Position numbers and translations under genes: made by a program. A stretch of DNA of 64,000 bases from Sphingomonas sp. BK235 (GTDB taxonomy: Bacteria > Pseudomonadota > Alphaproteobacteria > Sphingomonadales > Sphingomonadaceae): contig NZ_SLXN01000002.1 of the NCBI RefSeq assembly GCF_004345855.1, positions 248,001-312,000 on the forward strand. The letters are read 5' to 3'. The notes beneath the pieces are model-generated. The model had not been told where the DNA came from. It searched no databases and saw nothing but the letters and a program-made list of their open reading frames with translations. Positions 48,653 to 57,929 of this stretch are shown in pieces. Each line of letters starts with the position of its first letter. The stretch's first letter is position 1.

Positions 48653-51064
48653 ATGCGGCTTCTTCTCCACCGGTTGCCGGCGCTGCTGGCGCTCGCCTCG
48701 CTCCTGTTCTCGGCCGTGGCGGCGAGCGCGCAGGGCAACAGCTTCGATCTCGTCGGCCCCGCGCTGACCATGTCGGTGACGCGCGACAAGGTGACGCTGC
48801 CGATCGGCCAGGTGCCGGGACTGCGCGCGGGCGACCAGCTCGAGCTCAAGGCCGACCTGCCCGAGGATCAGGCGGCGCGCTACCTGCTCGTCCTCGTGTT
48901 CCTGCGCGGCGCGACCAACCCGCCGCCCAAGAACTGGTTCTACGAGGCCGAGACGTGGAACCCCAAGAAGGCGACGCTCAGCGTCAAGGTGCCCGAGGGC
49001 GCGCAGCAGGCGATCGCGCTGATGGCGCCCGAGACCGGCGGCGGGTTCAACGCGCTGGTCAAGGCGGTGCGCGGCCGCCCCGGCGTGTTCGTCCGCGCCG
49101 CGCAGGATCTGTATCAGGCCTCGCTCGACCGCGCCCGATTGGAGACCTTCGTCACCGGGGTCGCGCGCGCCGAGGAGAGCGCGCCCGAGCGGCTCGTCCC
49201 CGTTTCCACCGCGCTCGCCAGCACGCTGGGGATCAAGCTCAACGCCGATTGCCTCGCGCGCAGCCGCGCGCTCCAGGCCGCGTGCCTGACGCAGAACCGC
49301 GACGGCATGGTGCTCCAGACCGGCGGCGGCGCGGCCTCGATGATCGACGTGATCGGCGGCACCACCACCCAATTCGCCTACAGCCTCGCCGCCACCAAGG
49401 AGGGCGGCGCGGGCGAGTTCAGCCCCTATATCTCGCTGGCGCGGGATTTCGCGCGGCTGTTCGGCGTGTTCCGCAGCGCCGACTATCAATATGCCCCCGC
49501 GCTGGCGGTGGGGCAGAACGACCGGCTGCGGCTCCAGCTCAACACGCCGCCGTCGTTCCAGAATCCCAAATCGGTGCTGGTCGCGCCGCTGCCCCCGATC
49601 GGCTCGGCCGCGCCGCCCCCGTTGCGCGCCGCGCTCAAGGACGCGGTGTGCCTCGCCAAGCCCGGCCTCGTGCTGCCGCTGGAGGACGCGCCGCTGGTGT
49701 TCGCGACCGATTACGCGCGCGCGCTGACGCTGCGGCTCGCGCTGGCCGACGGCAAGACGGTGGAACTGCCGGTCACCGCCGATGCCGAGCGCGGCGGGCT
49801 GGTGGTCGGGCCCGACGCGCAGAAGCTGGGCGCGAGCACGATCGGCGAGGCGACGCTGACCGGGCGATGGGGCTTCGACAGCTTCACCGGCCCGCGCTTC
49901 CCGCTGCAGAATGGCGCCCCCGCGGCGTGGCAGCCCAAGCCCGATGACACGGTGGTGGTCGGCCGCGACGCGCCGCTGACGCTCCAGGGCGGTGCCGCCT
50001 CCTGTGTCGAGCAGGTGTCGCTGCGCGACCGCGCGGGATCGGTCCGGGCGGTGACGTGGAAGGCGAGCGCGTCGGACGAACTGACCGCGACGCTGCCGCT
50101 CCAGCGCGCGCGTCCGGGAGACCTTACCGTGCTGGTGTCGCATTACGGCGCCGCCGCGCCCGCGCAGCTGACGCTCAAGGGGCAGAGCGAGGCAAGCCGG
50201 CTCGAGGGCTTCACGCTCTACACCGGCGACAAGGAGGGGCGGCTGGTCGGCGCGCGGCTCGATCAGGTCGCCTCGCTCGAGGTGGCGGGGCTGCGCTTCG
50301 CCGCGGGCGCGCTGACCCGCGACATGGGCGGCGGCGACCGGCTCGCGCTCACCACCGACGCCAATACCGAGATGGTCGCGACCGGGACGACGGATGCCAA
50401 GGTGACGCTCAAGGACGGGCGCACCACCGAGGTCCGCGCGACGATCACCCCGCCGCGCCCACGGCTCGAGCTGGTCAACCGCAGCGTCGCCGCGCCCACC
50501 GCGCCGGATCGGCTCGCGCTCGAATTGCCCGAGTTCGCGCTCGCCCCCGAGGCGACGCTCACCTTCTCGGCGCGCGCGGTCAACACGCGGCTGAGCGCGG
50601 GCGATCTGATCGAGGTGGCGACGGCCGACGACAATGCCAGCGCCAAGCTCAGCGTGGCGAGCGGCAAGCTCCAGCTGATCGGCAGCGACGTCGCGGTCGC
50701 CAGCTTCGCGCCGCGCGAGGCGCTGGGCGCCGCGGCGACGGGGGCGATCAAGATGCGACTGGTGCAGGGCGAGCTGGTCGGTGACTGGCAGCCGCTGGCG
50801 CGGGTGGTCCGCCTTCCCGACCTCACCGGGGTGACGTGCGAGGGCGCCGACTGCACGCTCCGCGGGCAGGAGCTGTTCCTGATCGCGGCGGTGGCGAGCG
50901 ACGCGGCGTTCCAGAAGGCGCAGACGGTGCCGCTCGGCTTCGTCGGCAGCGAGCTGGCGGTGCCGCACCCGGTCGCGGGCGCGCTCTACCTCAAGCTCCA
51001 CGACGCGCCCGACGATGTCGTCAAGGTGATCGTGCCGGGAGGCAGCGCGAAGCCGCCGCGCTGA
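48653..51064 (+). CDS. Large exported protein of unknown function
   Basis: From ATG 48653 (GAGGGG upstream) the product is 803 residues with a signal peptide ending SAVAASAQG. The mature part is mainly beta-strand, with many repeats of 80-100-residue Ig-like or beta-sandwich-like blocks (LELKADLPEDQAARYLLVLV, LRLQLNTPPSF, LTVLVSHYGAAAPAQLTL, LEVAGLRFAAGAL, LTFSARAVNTRLSAGDL). Eight cysteines occur, several closely paired (CLARSRALQAAC, CEGADC), likely disulfides. I recognise no catalytic motif. It is divergent from the GT-C operon and likely serves the envelope or cell surface. Confidence 0.72.
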   Translation: MRLLLHRLPALLALASLLFSAVAASAQGNSFDLVGPALTMSVTRDKVTLPIGQVPGLRAGDQLELKADLPEDQAARYLLVLVFLRGATNPPPKNWFYEAETWNPKKATLSVKVPEGAQQAIALMAPETGGGFNALVKAVRGRPGVFVRAAQDLYQASLDRARLETFVTGVARAEESAPERLVPVSTALASTLGIKLNADCLARSRALQAACLTQNRDGMVLQTGGGAASMIDVIGGTTTQFAYSLAATKEGGAGEFSPYISLARDFARLFGVFRSADYQYAPALAVGQNDRLRLQLNTPPSFQNPKSVLVAPLPPIGSAAPPPLRAALKDAVCLAKPGLVLPLEDAPLVFATDYARALTLRLALADGKTVELPVTADAERGGLVVGPDAQKLGASTIGEATLTGRWGFDSFTGPRFPLQNGAPAAWQPKPDDTVVVGRDAPLTLQGGAASCVEQVSLRDRAGSVRAVTWKASASDELTATLPLQRARPGDLTVLVSHYGAAAPAQLTLKGQSEASRLEGFTLYTGDKEGRLVGARLDQVASLEVAGLRFAAGALTRDMGGGDRLALTTDANTEMVATGTTDAKVTLKDGRTTEVRATITPPRPRLELVNRSVAAPTAPDRLALELPEFALAPEATLTFSARAVNTRLSAGDLIEVATADDNASAKLSVASGKLQLIGSDVAVASFAPREALGAAATGAIKMRLVQGELVGDWQPLARVVRLPDLTGVTCEGADCTLRGQELFLIAAVASDAAFQKAQTVPLGFVGSELAVPHPVAGALYLKLHDAPDDVVKVIVPGGSAKPPR

Positions 51065-51139
51065 GGCCCGTCGCCCGCGCGCCGCTCTGCGCTATCGCGT
51101 GCGGCGGCCTGAGTCGAACCGCCGGCCCGCAAAATGCGC

Positions 51140-52279
51140 TCAGGCGGCGGCGCAGCGCGCCGTGCCACGCCAGCGATAGCCGCCACGGTGCAGCGCGCGC
51201 CGCACCCGCGCGAGCGGGCGGTCGACGTAGTGGAACATCAGCGCGGCATAGCCGAAGGAGAGCGGATAGGCGATCGCCGCCCCGGCGCCGCGCCCGAGGC
51301 CGGTGAGCTGCATCACCACTGCCAGCAGCAGCAGGTGCGAGAGATAGAGGCTGTACGAATAATCGCCGACGCGCTTCATCGGCGCCGCGGCGAGCAGCCG
51401 CGCCACCAGGCCGCGCGACTGGAGCACCGCGGCGAACAGCACGAAAAAGGCGAGCGACTGGAGCGAATAGCGCAGCGTCTGGCGGAACAGCTCGTCGCGG
51501 ATCACCAGCGTCGCGGCGAGCAGCAGCAGCGCGCCCGCCACCTCGCGCCGGCGCGGCCGCCACGCCGCCGTGCCGTCGAGCACCGGGTTGCGGTACAGCG
51601 CGAGGCACGATCCGGCCAGGATGCTGTCGATCCGCGTGTGCGACCAGTAATAGAGCTGGTCGAGCGGGTCGCCCGCGAGCGCATGGCCGCCGCGCACCAG
51701 CAGCACCACCGCGCACAGGCCAGCGCACAGCAGCGCCGCGCGCGCCGGGCTCAACTTGCGCAGCACGCCGATATAGAGCAGCGGGAAGGCGAGATAATAA
51801 TGTTCCTCCACCGCCAGCGACCAGATCGGCATGCTGGCGATCCCGCCGTTCCAGCCGAAGCTGTCGGTGTAATTGTTGAGGAACAGATATTGCGCCGCCA
51901 CCGCGGGTGCCGACAGCCCCGGCTGGTTGACCGCCTCGATCACCCCCGCGAGCGTGAGCACGAGCCCGATGGTCAGCGTGATCCACATCGGCGGTACGAT
52001 CCGCAGCACCCGCCGCGCGTAGAAGCCGCGCAGGCTCACCGCCGCGGTGCGCGTCTGCTCGACCCGCATCAGCGTGGTGATGAGATAGCCGGAGAGGAAG
52101 AAGAAGGCGGAGACGCCCAGCCCGCCCGGCACGATCCGCTCCAGCCCCGCGTGCGAGAGCATGACGATCGCCACCGCGACGGCGCGAATGCCGTCGAGCG
52201 GCGCGATATGGCCTGGCGTGCCGCTCGCGCGGCCGTCGTCGCTCACCACAGCAGCTTCCCCACCCCAGAGATCAGGCAC
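51140..52279 (-). CDS. Acyltransferase family 3 membrane protein (OafA/YrhL-like)
   Basis: A 379-residue protein with about ten membrane helices. HIAPLDGIRAVAVAIVMLSHAGL is the family start, with a conserved His following LDGIRA in FFFLSGYLI context; RRVLRIVPPMW and SLAVEEHYYLAFPLLY carry the catalytic-loop signatures. It probably O-acetylates an exopolysaccharide or other envelope glycan. The frame opens at GTG 52279; a GTG at 52246 is equally plausible. Convergent with the exported protein gene. Confidence 0.82.
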   Translation of the reverse strand: MPDLWGGEAAVVSDDGRASGTPGHIAPLDGIRAVAVAIVMLSHAGLERIVPGGLGVSAFFFLSGYLITTLMRVEQTRTAAVSLRGFYARRVLRIVPPMWITLTIGLVLTLAGVIEAVNQPGLSAPAVAAQYLFLNNYTDSFGWNGGIASMPIWSLAVEEHYYLAFPLLYIGVLRKLSPARAALLCAGLCAVVLLVRGGHALAGDPLDQLYYWSHTRIDSILAGSCLALYRNPVLDGTAAWRPRRREVAGALLLLAATLVIRDELFRQTLRYSLQSLAFFVLFAAVLQSRGLVARLLAAAPMKRVGDYSYSLYLSHLLLLAVVMQLTGLGRGAGAAIAYPLSFGYAALMFHYVDRPLARVRRALHRGGYRWRGTARCAAA

Positions 52280-52445
52280 GCCGGGCGGTCGAATCGTGCG
52301 ACGATTCTCTCACCGGACAGGATTGCCTTACCACCGCACCGCGGCGCAGCCGAAGCGACGATGACTTGTACAAAATCCCGATCTGCTTCGTATCAGGACA
52401 ATGAACCTAGCGTTTACCTTGAGGCTTTACTGTAAGACCCGAGCG

Positions 52446-53738
52446 TCAGCCCGGATCGTCGAGCGTGAACAGGTCGCCCGCCTCGTCATAGGCGAACAGC
52501 TCGGCGTAGCGGCCCCATTCGGTGACCGCGCGCAGCGTCTGATCGGCGAAATCGGGCGAGAGCGACTCCTCGAGCGTGTCGCGGAACAACCGCGCCGGCA
52601 CCTGATGGCCCGGCCGCGCGTCCAGCGCCTCGCGGATCGCGCTCGCGAGCGGGACGTGGCCGAGCAGTGCCGCGCGGAACAACGCCTTGCGCTGGTCGAC
52701 GTCCTCCTGCGCGAAGGTCGCCCCCGCCGCGGTGAGCGCCACCTCGCCGTTTGCCAGCGCGACGAGGCCGAGCTGCTGGAGCGTCTCGACGATCGGGAAC
52801 AGCTCGTCCACCTCGAACTGGAGCGTGTCACCCAGCGCCGCGAGCGGCGCACTTCCCGCGAAGGGCGCCGCCTCGACCTCCTCGATCAGCCCGGCGAGCG
52901 CGGTGACCGACACCGGTGCGAGCGCGCGCGCGATCGCCGGTGCCGCGGCCTGCGCGGTCTCGCGCATGGGCGCGGGCCGCTGCGTCATCTGCGCATAGAT
53001 CCGCTCGACCAGCGCGCGAAACGCCGGATCGAGCCGGTCGCGCGGTTGCGGCAGGTCGATGCGGAACTCGGCGACGATCCGGCCGGGGTTGGAGGAGAGC
53101 ACCAGCACGCGGTCGCTCATCAGCACCGCCTCCTCGATATTGTGCGTGACGATCAGCATGGCGGCGATGCCGAGCCGCCCGTCGCCCCACCATTCGATCA
53201 GGTCGCTGCGCAGCGTCTCCGCCGTGAGCACGTCGAGCGCCGAGAAGGGCTCGTCCATCAGCAGCAGCGACGGCTCCACCACCAGCGCGCGCGCCAGCCC
53301 GACGCGCTGGCGCATGCCGCCCGACAGCTCGCGCGGGAAAGCGTTCTCGAAACCGTCGAGCCCGATCAGGTCGATCGCGGCGAGCGCGCGCCGGCGCCGT
53401 TCGGCCGCGGGCACCTTGCGCGCCTCGAGCCCGAGCTCGACGTTCTGGAGCACGGTCAGCCACGGCATCAGCGCGAACGACTGGAACACCATCGCCACCG
53501 AGCGCGGGCGGCCATCCGCGCCTGGCGTGAAGTCCAATGTCCCCGCGTCGGGCGTCACCAAGCCGGCGATCGAGCGCAGCAGCGTCGACTTGCCCGAGCC
53601 CGAGCGGCCGAGTAGCGCCACTACCTCGCGCTCGTGGACCGTCAGCGCGACGTCGTCGAGGATCGGCGGGCCGTCGGCGCCGCCATAGCGGTGGCTCAGC
53701 GCCGCGACGGTGACGAGCGGGGGGGATTGCTGCGCCAT
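52446..53738 (-). CDS. ABC transporter ATP-binding protein with C-terminal AAA-associated domain
   Basis: A 430-residue ATPase. Walker A GRSGSGKST near 49, Q-loop FQSFALMPW, signature LSGGMRQRVGLARAL near 145, Walker B LLLMDEPFSALD and the H-loop HNIEEA. Residues about 280-430 form the extra AAA-associated C-terminal domain found in NitT/TauT-type (nitrate, sulfonate, bicarbonate) import ATPases. ATG at 53738 is preceded by AAGGAGGCGCAG and is favoured over the GTG at 53753. Cotranscribed with the upstream fused permease. Confidence 0.88.
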   Translation of the reverse strand: MAQQSPPLVTVAALSHRYGGADGPPILDDVALTVHEREVVALLGRSGSGKSTLLRSIAGLVTPDAGTLDFTPGADGRPRSVAMVFQSFALMPWLTVLQNVELGLEARKVPAAERRRRALAAIDLIGLDGFENAFPRELSGGMRQRVGLARALVVEPSLLLMDEPFSALDVLTAETLRSDLIEWWGDGRLGIAAMLIVTHNIEEAVLMSDRVLVLSSNPGRIVAEFRIDLPQPRDRLDPAFRALVERIYAQMTQRPAPMRETAQAAAPAIARALAPVSVTALAGLIEEVEAAPFAGSAPLAALGDTLQFEVDELFPIVETLQQLGLVALANGEVALTAAGATFAQEDVDQRKALFRAALLGHVPLASAIREALDARPGHQVPARLFRDTLEESLSPDFADQTLRAVTEWGRYAELFAYDEAGDLFTLDDPG

Positions 53739-53749
53739 CTGCGCCTCCT

Positions 53750-55507
53750 TCACGACAGCCGCAGCCGGCGCTCGGCCAGCCGGTAGAGCGGGCGGAACAG
53801 CGCCCGGTTGATCGCGATCACCAGCGCGGACATCACCAGGATGCCGAGCAGCACGCGCGCCTCGTCGCCCGCGGCGGTGGCCTCGGCGATATAGCTGCCC
53901 AGCCCCGCCGCGGTCAGTCGCGTGCTACCCCAGCTCACCGCCTCGGCGACGATGCTGGCGTTCCACGAGCCGCCGCTCGCCGTCAGCGCGCCGGTGACGT
54001 AATAAGGGAAGATCGCCGGCAGGATCAGTCGCCGCCACCATGCCCAGCCCTTGAGCCCGAAGAGCCGCCCCGCCTCGCGCAGGTCGCTCGGGATCGCACT
54101 GGCGCCGGCGATGACGTTGAACAGGATGTACCATTGCGTGCCGAGTCCGATCAGCGGGGTCAGCCAGATGTCGGGGTCGGCGTGCCAGCGCACGATCAGC
54201 ACCACCGCGACGGGGAACAAAACGTTGGCGGGAAAAGCGGCGAGGAACTGCGCGACCGGCTGGACACGCGCGGTCCAGCGCGGGCGCAGCCCGATCCACA
54301 CGCCGATCGGTACCCAGACGAGGCTCGCCGCCACGATCAGCACCGCGACGCGCACCAGCGTGTAGAAGGCCAGCCGCGCCACCAGCAGCGCGTCGCCGAG
54401 CCCCAGCCGTGCCGCCAGATAACGCGCCGCGAGCAGCGCGGCCGCGGCCGCGGCGAGCGCGACCGCCACCTGCCACACGCGCTGCGCCCGCGCCGCGCGT
54501 CGCGTGGCGACGTCGTGCTCGCCGAAGACGCGGCGCTGGCGGACCGGGCGCGGCGCGGGATCGAGCAGCAACACGGCGCTCGCCAGCGCGCGCCATGGCG
54601 CGACCAGCGCGGGGAGCAGCCGCGCGCGCCGCAGCAGGTCGAACAGCCAGGAGCGCGGCGGCGCGACGCTGGCGGTCTGCTCGACGCGGAACCGGTCCGC
54701 CCAGGCGATCGCGGGCCGGAACACGAGCTGGTCGTAGAGCAGGATCACCGCCGCCATGGTCGCCACCGCCAGCGCCACCGCGCCGAGATCGCGCCGCTCG
54801 ATCGCCAGCCCCAGCCACGAGCCGACGCCGGGCAGCATCACCTGCGTCCGCCCGACGCTGATCGCCTCCGAGGCGACGACGAAGAACCAGCCGCCCGACA
54901 TCGACAGCATCGCGTTCCACACCAATCCCGGCGCGGCGAACGGCAACTCGACGCGGAGCAGCCGGCGCAGCGGCGACAGGCCGAAGCCGCGCGCTACCTC
55001 GGCGAGATCGTCGGGCACCTGGCGCAGCGACTGGTAGAGGCTCAGCGCGATGTTCCACGCCTGGCTGGTGAAGATCGCGAAGATCGCGGCGCACTCGACG
55101 CCGAGCCGGCTGCCCGGGAACAGCCCCATGAAGGCGGTGACGGTGAACGTCAGGAAGCCCAGCACCGGCACCGACTGGAGGATGTCGAGCGCGGGAACGA
55201 TCACCAGCTCGGCGCGGCGGCTCTTGGCCGCGGCGGTGGCGACCACGACGCTGAACAGCAGCGAGGCGGCGAGCGCGGCGAACAGTCGGAGCGTGGTGAG
55301 CAGCGCATAATAAGGCAAGGCGCGCGGATCGGGCGTGATCGGCTCGAGCTGGAGCCGGCGGAGCGGCTCGACCGCGTCATGCGCGCCCGCGGCCACCGCC
55401 GCGCCGAGTCCGGCGAGCAGCGCGAAGAGCGCGAGATCGGGCCAGCCGAGCGCGATGCGACGCGCTCCCGGCGGCGTGGCGGCGCGGCCGAACGGGCGGG
55501 ACAGCAT
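53750..55507 (-). CDS. Fused double-domain ABC transporter permease (NitT/TauT type)
   Basis: A 585-residue protein with two BPD-type permease modules of roughly 5-6 helices each, separated by about 55 residues of Arg-rich linker near 285-340. Each has the EAA-loop: EVARGFGLSPLRRLLRVELP in the first, EAGRLFGLKGWAWWRRLILP in the second. Both modules are in one polypeptide, whereas the usual NitT/TauT systems use a homodimer of single-domain subunits. Importers of this type bind nitrate, sulfonates or similar anions; the substrate here is unknown. The ATPase gene lies immediately downstream. Confidence 0.86.
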   Translation of the reverse strand: MLSRPFGRAATPPGARRIALGWPDLALFALLAGLGAAVAAGAHDAVEPLRRLQLEPITPDPRALPYYALLTTLRLFAALAASLLFSVVVATAAAKSRRAELVIVPALDILQSVPVLGFLTFTVTAFMGLFPGSRLGVECAAIFAIFTSQAWNIALSLYQSLRQVPDDLAEVARGFGLSPLRRLLRVELPFAAPGLVWNAMLSMSGGWFFVVASEAISVGRTQVMLPGVGSWLGLAIERRDLGAVALAVATMAAVILLYDQLVFRPAIAWADRFRVEQTASVAPPRSWLFDLLRRARLLPALVAPWRALASAVLLLDPAPRPVRQRRVFGEHDVATRRAARAQRVWQVAVALAAAAAALLAARYLAARLGLGDALLVARLAFYTLVRVAVLIVAASLVWVPIGVWIGLRPRWTARVQPVAQFLAAFPANVLFPVAVVLIVRWHADPDIWLTPLIGLGTQWYILFNVIAGASAIPSDLREAGRLFGLKGWAWWRRLILPAIFPYYVTGALTASGGSWNASIVAEAVSWGSTRLTAAGLGSYIAEATAAGDEARVLLGILVMSALVIAINRALFRPLYRLAERRLRLS

Positions 55508-55519
55508 CAGGCGGTCCTG

Positions 55520-55711
55520 TCAGGCGGCGCGGCGGTGCGCCGCCACCATCGCGCGCAGCAGTCGCGCGCGATGGAGTGGCACGGCGGCGAGCGCGGCCCG
55601 GATCGCGCGCCCGCGCGCGGCGGCGCGAAGGGCGAGCAGACGCCGGTCGGGCGCGTGCGCGGCGGAAGCTGGATCGGTCCGGCCCGCGCCATGATTCGGT
55701 GAAGGCGACAC
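55520..55711 (-). CDS. Short open frame, possibly coding
   Basis: A GTG-started 63-codon frame ending 12 bases before the ABC permease start. The C-terminal part (LLALRAAARGRAIRAALAAVP, LLRAMVAAHRRAA) has the strongly GC third positions of real genes here and an amphipathic helix look. The N-terminal part begins near the REP element. It may be a leader peptide or a gene remnant. Weak support; a chance frame is quite possible. Confidence 0.25.
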   Translation of the reverse strand: MSPSPNHGAGRTDPASAAHAPDRRLLALRAAARGRAIRAALAAVPLHRARLLRAMVAAHRRAA

Positions 55712-55744
55712 CCTTGAAAGAGCCGCGCAACGCGCCGCCACTAC

Positions 55745-55841
55745 CGTCATCCCGGACTTGTTCCGGGATCCACGCTTCCGCGAGGGCAACGCACCGTCGT
55801 TCTGCGGCACCGTGGATCCCGGACCAAGTCCGGGATGACGG
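55745..55841. repeat. Paired inverted REP/BIME-like element, copy 4
   Basis: CCGTCATCCCGGACTTGTTC then CGGGATCCACGC; right arm CGTGGATCCCGGACCAAGTC then CGGGATGACGG. Near-exact complementary arms. Lies between the ABC operon and crtB. Confidence 0.82.
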
Positions 55842-56327
55842 ACGGTGTCACAAAGGTCCCGCGGGCGCTGGGCTCCTGCGTGCGCAGCAGCACGCTGGCC
55901 ATCAGGCGAGAACAGGTCGAATTCAGGCGCGCGCGCGACGGCACGCGGGTCATGTCGGGTCATGGCGACCTCCATCGGGGTTCCGGTGACGGGACCCGGC
56001 GGCGGTCGGCTCAGGTCAGCGCGTGCGGACCCAGCGAGCCACCGACGGCCCCGTGCGCTGACGTGCGGTGACGGCGAAGCGGGAGCTTCGACTGTCTCCG
56101 TCGTCGGACGTGGGACTAGATCGGGGCATCGGTGCGCGTTTCTCCGAGTCGCGCGCGGGGTGCGCGGACGCCCTGCGGCATACGCCCGCGCTCACCTCGA
56201 TCAACCCCCTAAGGCCCGAGGCGACTGGCCCAGCATGGCGAGACGTGGCGCCTCGGTGCGCGTCAGCGCGTGTCGCGCGGTGGCAGGTCGATCGCCGCAA
56301 TCCGCATAGGGCCGCTCGCCCGCGCGG

Positions 56328-57263
56328 TCAGCGTGGCCGTGTCCACAGCCGCGGGTCGCGCGGCACGTCGGCGATCCGCTGTCGCCTGGCCGCCTGCCAC
56401 GCCGCGCGCGCGATCCAGCCGAGCTTCTCGCGCTTGCTCGTGGTGACGCGATGATCCCAGGCATGCGCCCCGCGCGCTGCCACGCGCCGCGCGATGTCGC
56501 CGTAGATCCCTGCCGCCGCCAGCACCGCCCAGGCTGAGCGGTAGGACAGCGCCTTGGTGCCGACGCGCGCGCTCGCCTCGTGCAGCTCGGCGCGCGTCGC
56601 CAGCCGACGCGCCAGCACCACCAGCCGGTCGCGGAACGGCGGCTTCATGTGCTGTCCGGGCGGCACGTCCATCTCGGCGAGCCACTCGTCGGGGAGGTAG
56701 CAGCGCGCCACCCGATCGTCCTCCTCGATGTCGCGCGCGATATTGGCGAGCTGGAAGGCCAGCCCGAGGTCGCAGGCGCGGTCGAGCGTCGCCTCGTCCT
56801 CGGGCGGCACCCCCATCACCACCGCCATCATGCAGCCGACCGCGCCGGCGACATGGTAGCAATAACGGTACAGGTCCGCTTCCGAGCGCGGGTGCCAGTC
56901 GTCGGCATCGAGCTGGAATCCGTCGATCAGGTCGGTGACGAAGCGGTGCGGCAGCCGCGTCTCGCGCGCGACCACGCCGAGCGCGTCGAACGCCGGGTCG
57001 CCGGTCGGCTCGCCCGCGAGCGCGGCGGCGCTGAGCCGGCGCACCTCCGCGACGCGCGCGGGCGCGTCGGCGACCACGTGGCGGTCATGGCCGTGATCCT
57101 GCCCGTCGACGAGATCGTCGCAGCGCCGGCACCAGGCGTAGAGCAGCCAGGCGCGCTCGCGCACGTCGGGCGCGAACAGCTGCGACGCGGCGGCGAAGCT
57201 CTTCGAGCCGCGCGCGATCGACTCGCGCGCCGTCGCCACCAGCGCGGCGCGCGCGTCGGTCAC
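56328..57263 (-). CDS. crtB: Phytoene synthase CrtB
   Basis: A 311-residue squalene/phytoene synthase condensing two geranylgeranyl diphosphates to phytoene. The two Asp-rich Mg sites are CDDLVDG near residue 50 and NIARDIEEDDRV near 165, and the GAVGCMMAVVMG helix lies between. The start is one of two GTG codons; 57263 has GAGGTGGG upstream and is favoured over 57272. It is separated from crtI/crtY by other genes, so carotenoid genes here form two units. Confidence 0.92.
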   Translation of the reverse strand: MTDARAALVATARESIARGSKSFAAASQLFAPDVRERAWLLYAWCRRCDDLVDGQDHGHDRHVVADAPARVAEVRRLSAAALAGEPTGDPAFDALGVVARETRLPHRFVTDLIDGFQLDADDWHPRSEADLYRYCYHVAGAVGCMMAVVMGVPPEDEATLDRACDLGLAFQLANIARDIEEDDRVARCYLPDEWLAEMDVPPGQHMKPPFRDRLVVLARRLATRAELHEASARVGTKALSYRSAWAVLAAAGIYGDIARRVAARGAHAWDHRVTTSKREKLGWIARAAWQAARRQRIADVPRDPRLWTRPR

Positions 57264-57287
57264 GCGTCCCACCTCACCGACGCGCGC

Positions 57288-57869
57288 TCACAGGTCGCTG
57301 GCGGCCATGCGGACGATCGGCTGAGTCGGCGCGTGCGCCGCCATCGCGTCGAGCAGCTGCTCCAGCGTCTCGCCGACGATCAACAGGTCGCGGTGCTGTG
57401 CGCGCAGGAAGCCGACCTCGCCCATCTTCGCCCAGAAGGCGACGAGCTCGTCGTAATAGCCGCGCGCGTTGAGCAGCCCGACCGGGTCGGCGTGATAGCC
57501 GAGCTGCGCCCAGCTCAGCGCCTCCCACAATTCGTCCATCGTGCCGGTGCCGCCGGGCAGAGTCACGAAGCCATCGGCGAGGTCGGTGAAGAGCTGCTTG
57601 CGCTGGTGCATGCCGGGCACGACGTGGAGCTCGGTGAGACCGCGATGCGCCACCTCGGCATCGACCAGCGCCTGCGGGATCACCCCGATCACCTCGCCCC
57701 CCGCCGCCAGCGCCGAGTCGGCGATCGCGCCCATCAGCCCGAGCCGCCCGCCGCCATAGACGACGCCGATGCCGCGCTCGGCGAGGCCGCGGCCGACCGC
57801 GCGCGCGAGCTCGAGGTAGAAGGGATCGGCGGGGGTGGCGGAGCCGCAGTAGATGGCGAGGCGCTTCAT
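57288..57869 (-). CDS. LOG family protein (TIGR00730, cytokinin-activating-type phosphoribohydrolase)
   Basis: A 193-residue Rossmann-fold protein from ATG 57869. VYGGGRLGLMGAIAD and FVTLPGGTGTMDELWEALSW carry the GGGRxGLMG and PGGxGTxxE motifs of the LOG family, which hydrolyse nucleoside 5'-monophosphates such as AMP. It starts about 25 bases after crtB on the same strand in the reverse order of transcription, so it is transcribed before crtB and may be cotranscribed with it. Confidence 0.9.
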   Translation of the reverse strand: MKRLAIYCGSATPADPFYLELARAVGRGLAERGIGVVYGGGRLGLMGAIADSALAAGGEVIGVIPQALVDAEVAHRGLTELHVVPGMHQRKQLFTDLADGFVTLPGGTGTMDELWEALSWAQLGYHADPVGLLNARGYYDELVAFWAKMGEVGFLRAQHRDLLIVGETLEQLLDAMAAHAPTQPIVRMAASDL

Positions 57870-57929
57870 GGCGCGAGCGCTAGGGGAAGCGCGGGCCGGG
57901 GGCAATGGCGCGCGCGGCCGCTCCGGCGC

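Larger units (their letters stand above)
55508..56327. other. 820-base region between the ABC genes and crtB
   Basis: Contains REP/BIME copy 4 (55745-55841) and a short candidate open frame (55520-55711). The part from about 55990 to 56327 has several short frames in different phases; none has a usable start and composition. Promoter of the ABC operon should lie just right of 55507. Confidence 0.5.

Noticed and set aside
48638-51001. 787-codon minus-strand frame opposite the exported protein
   Set aside because: No motifs and the codon bias matches a shadow; the plus-strand frame has a signal peptide and normal composition.
51100-51135. tRNA-like GAGTCGAACC string
   Set aside because: Only the string resembles a T-arm; no acceptor or anticodon stem can be folded.
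55845-56309. 154-codon plus-strand frame right of the ABC operon
   Set aside because: Starts inside a BIME arm, poor composition and no ribosome site; not a gene.
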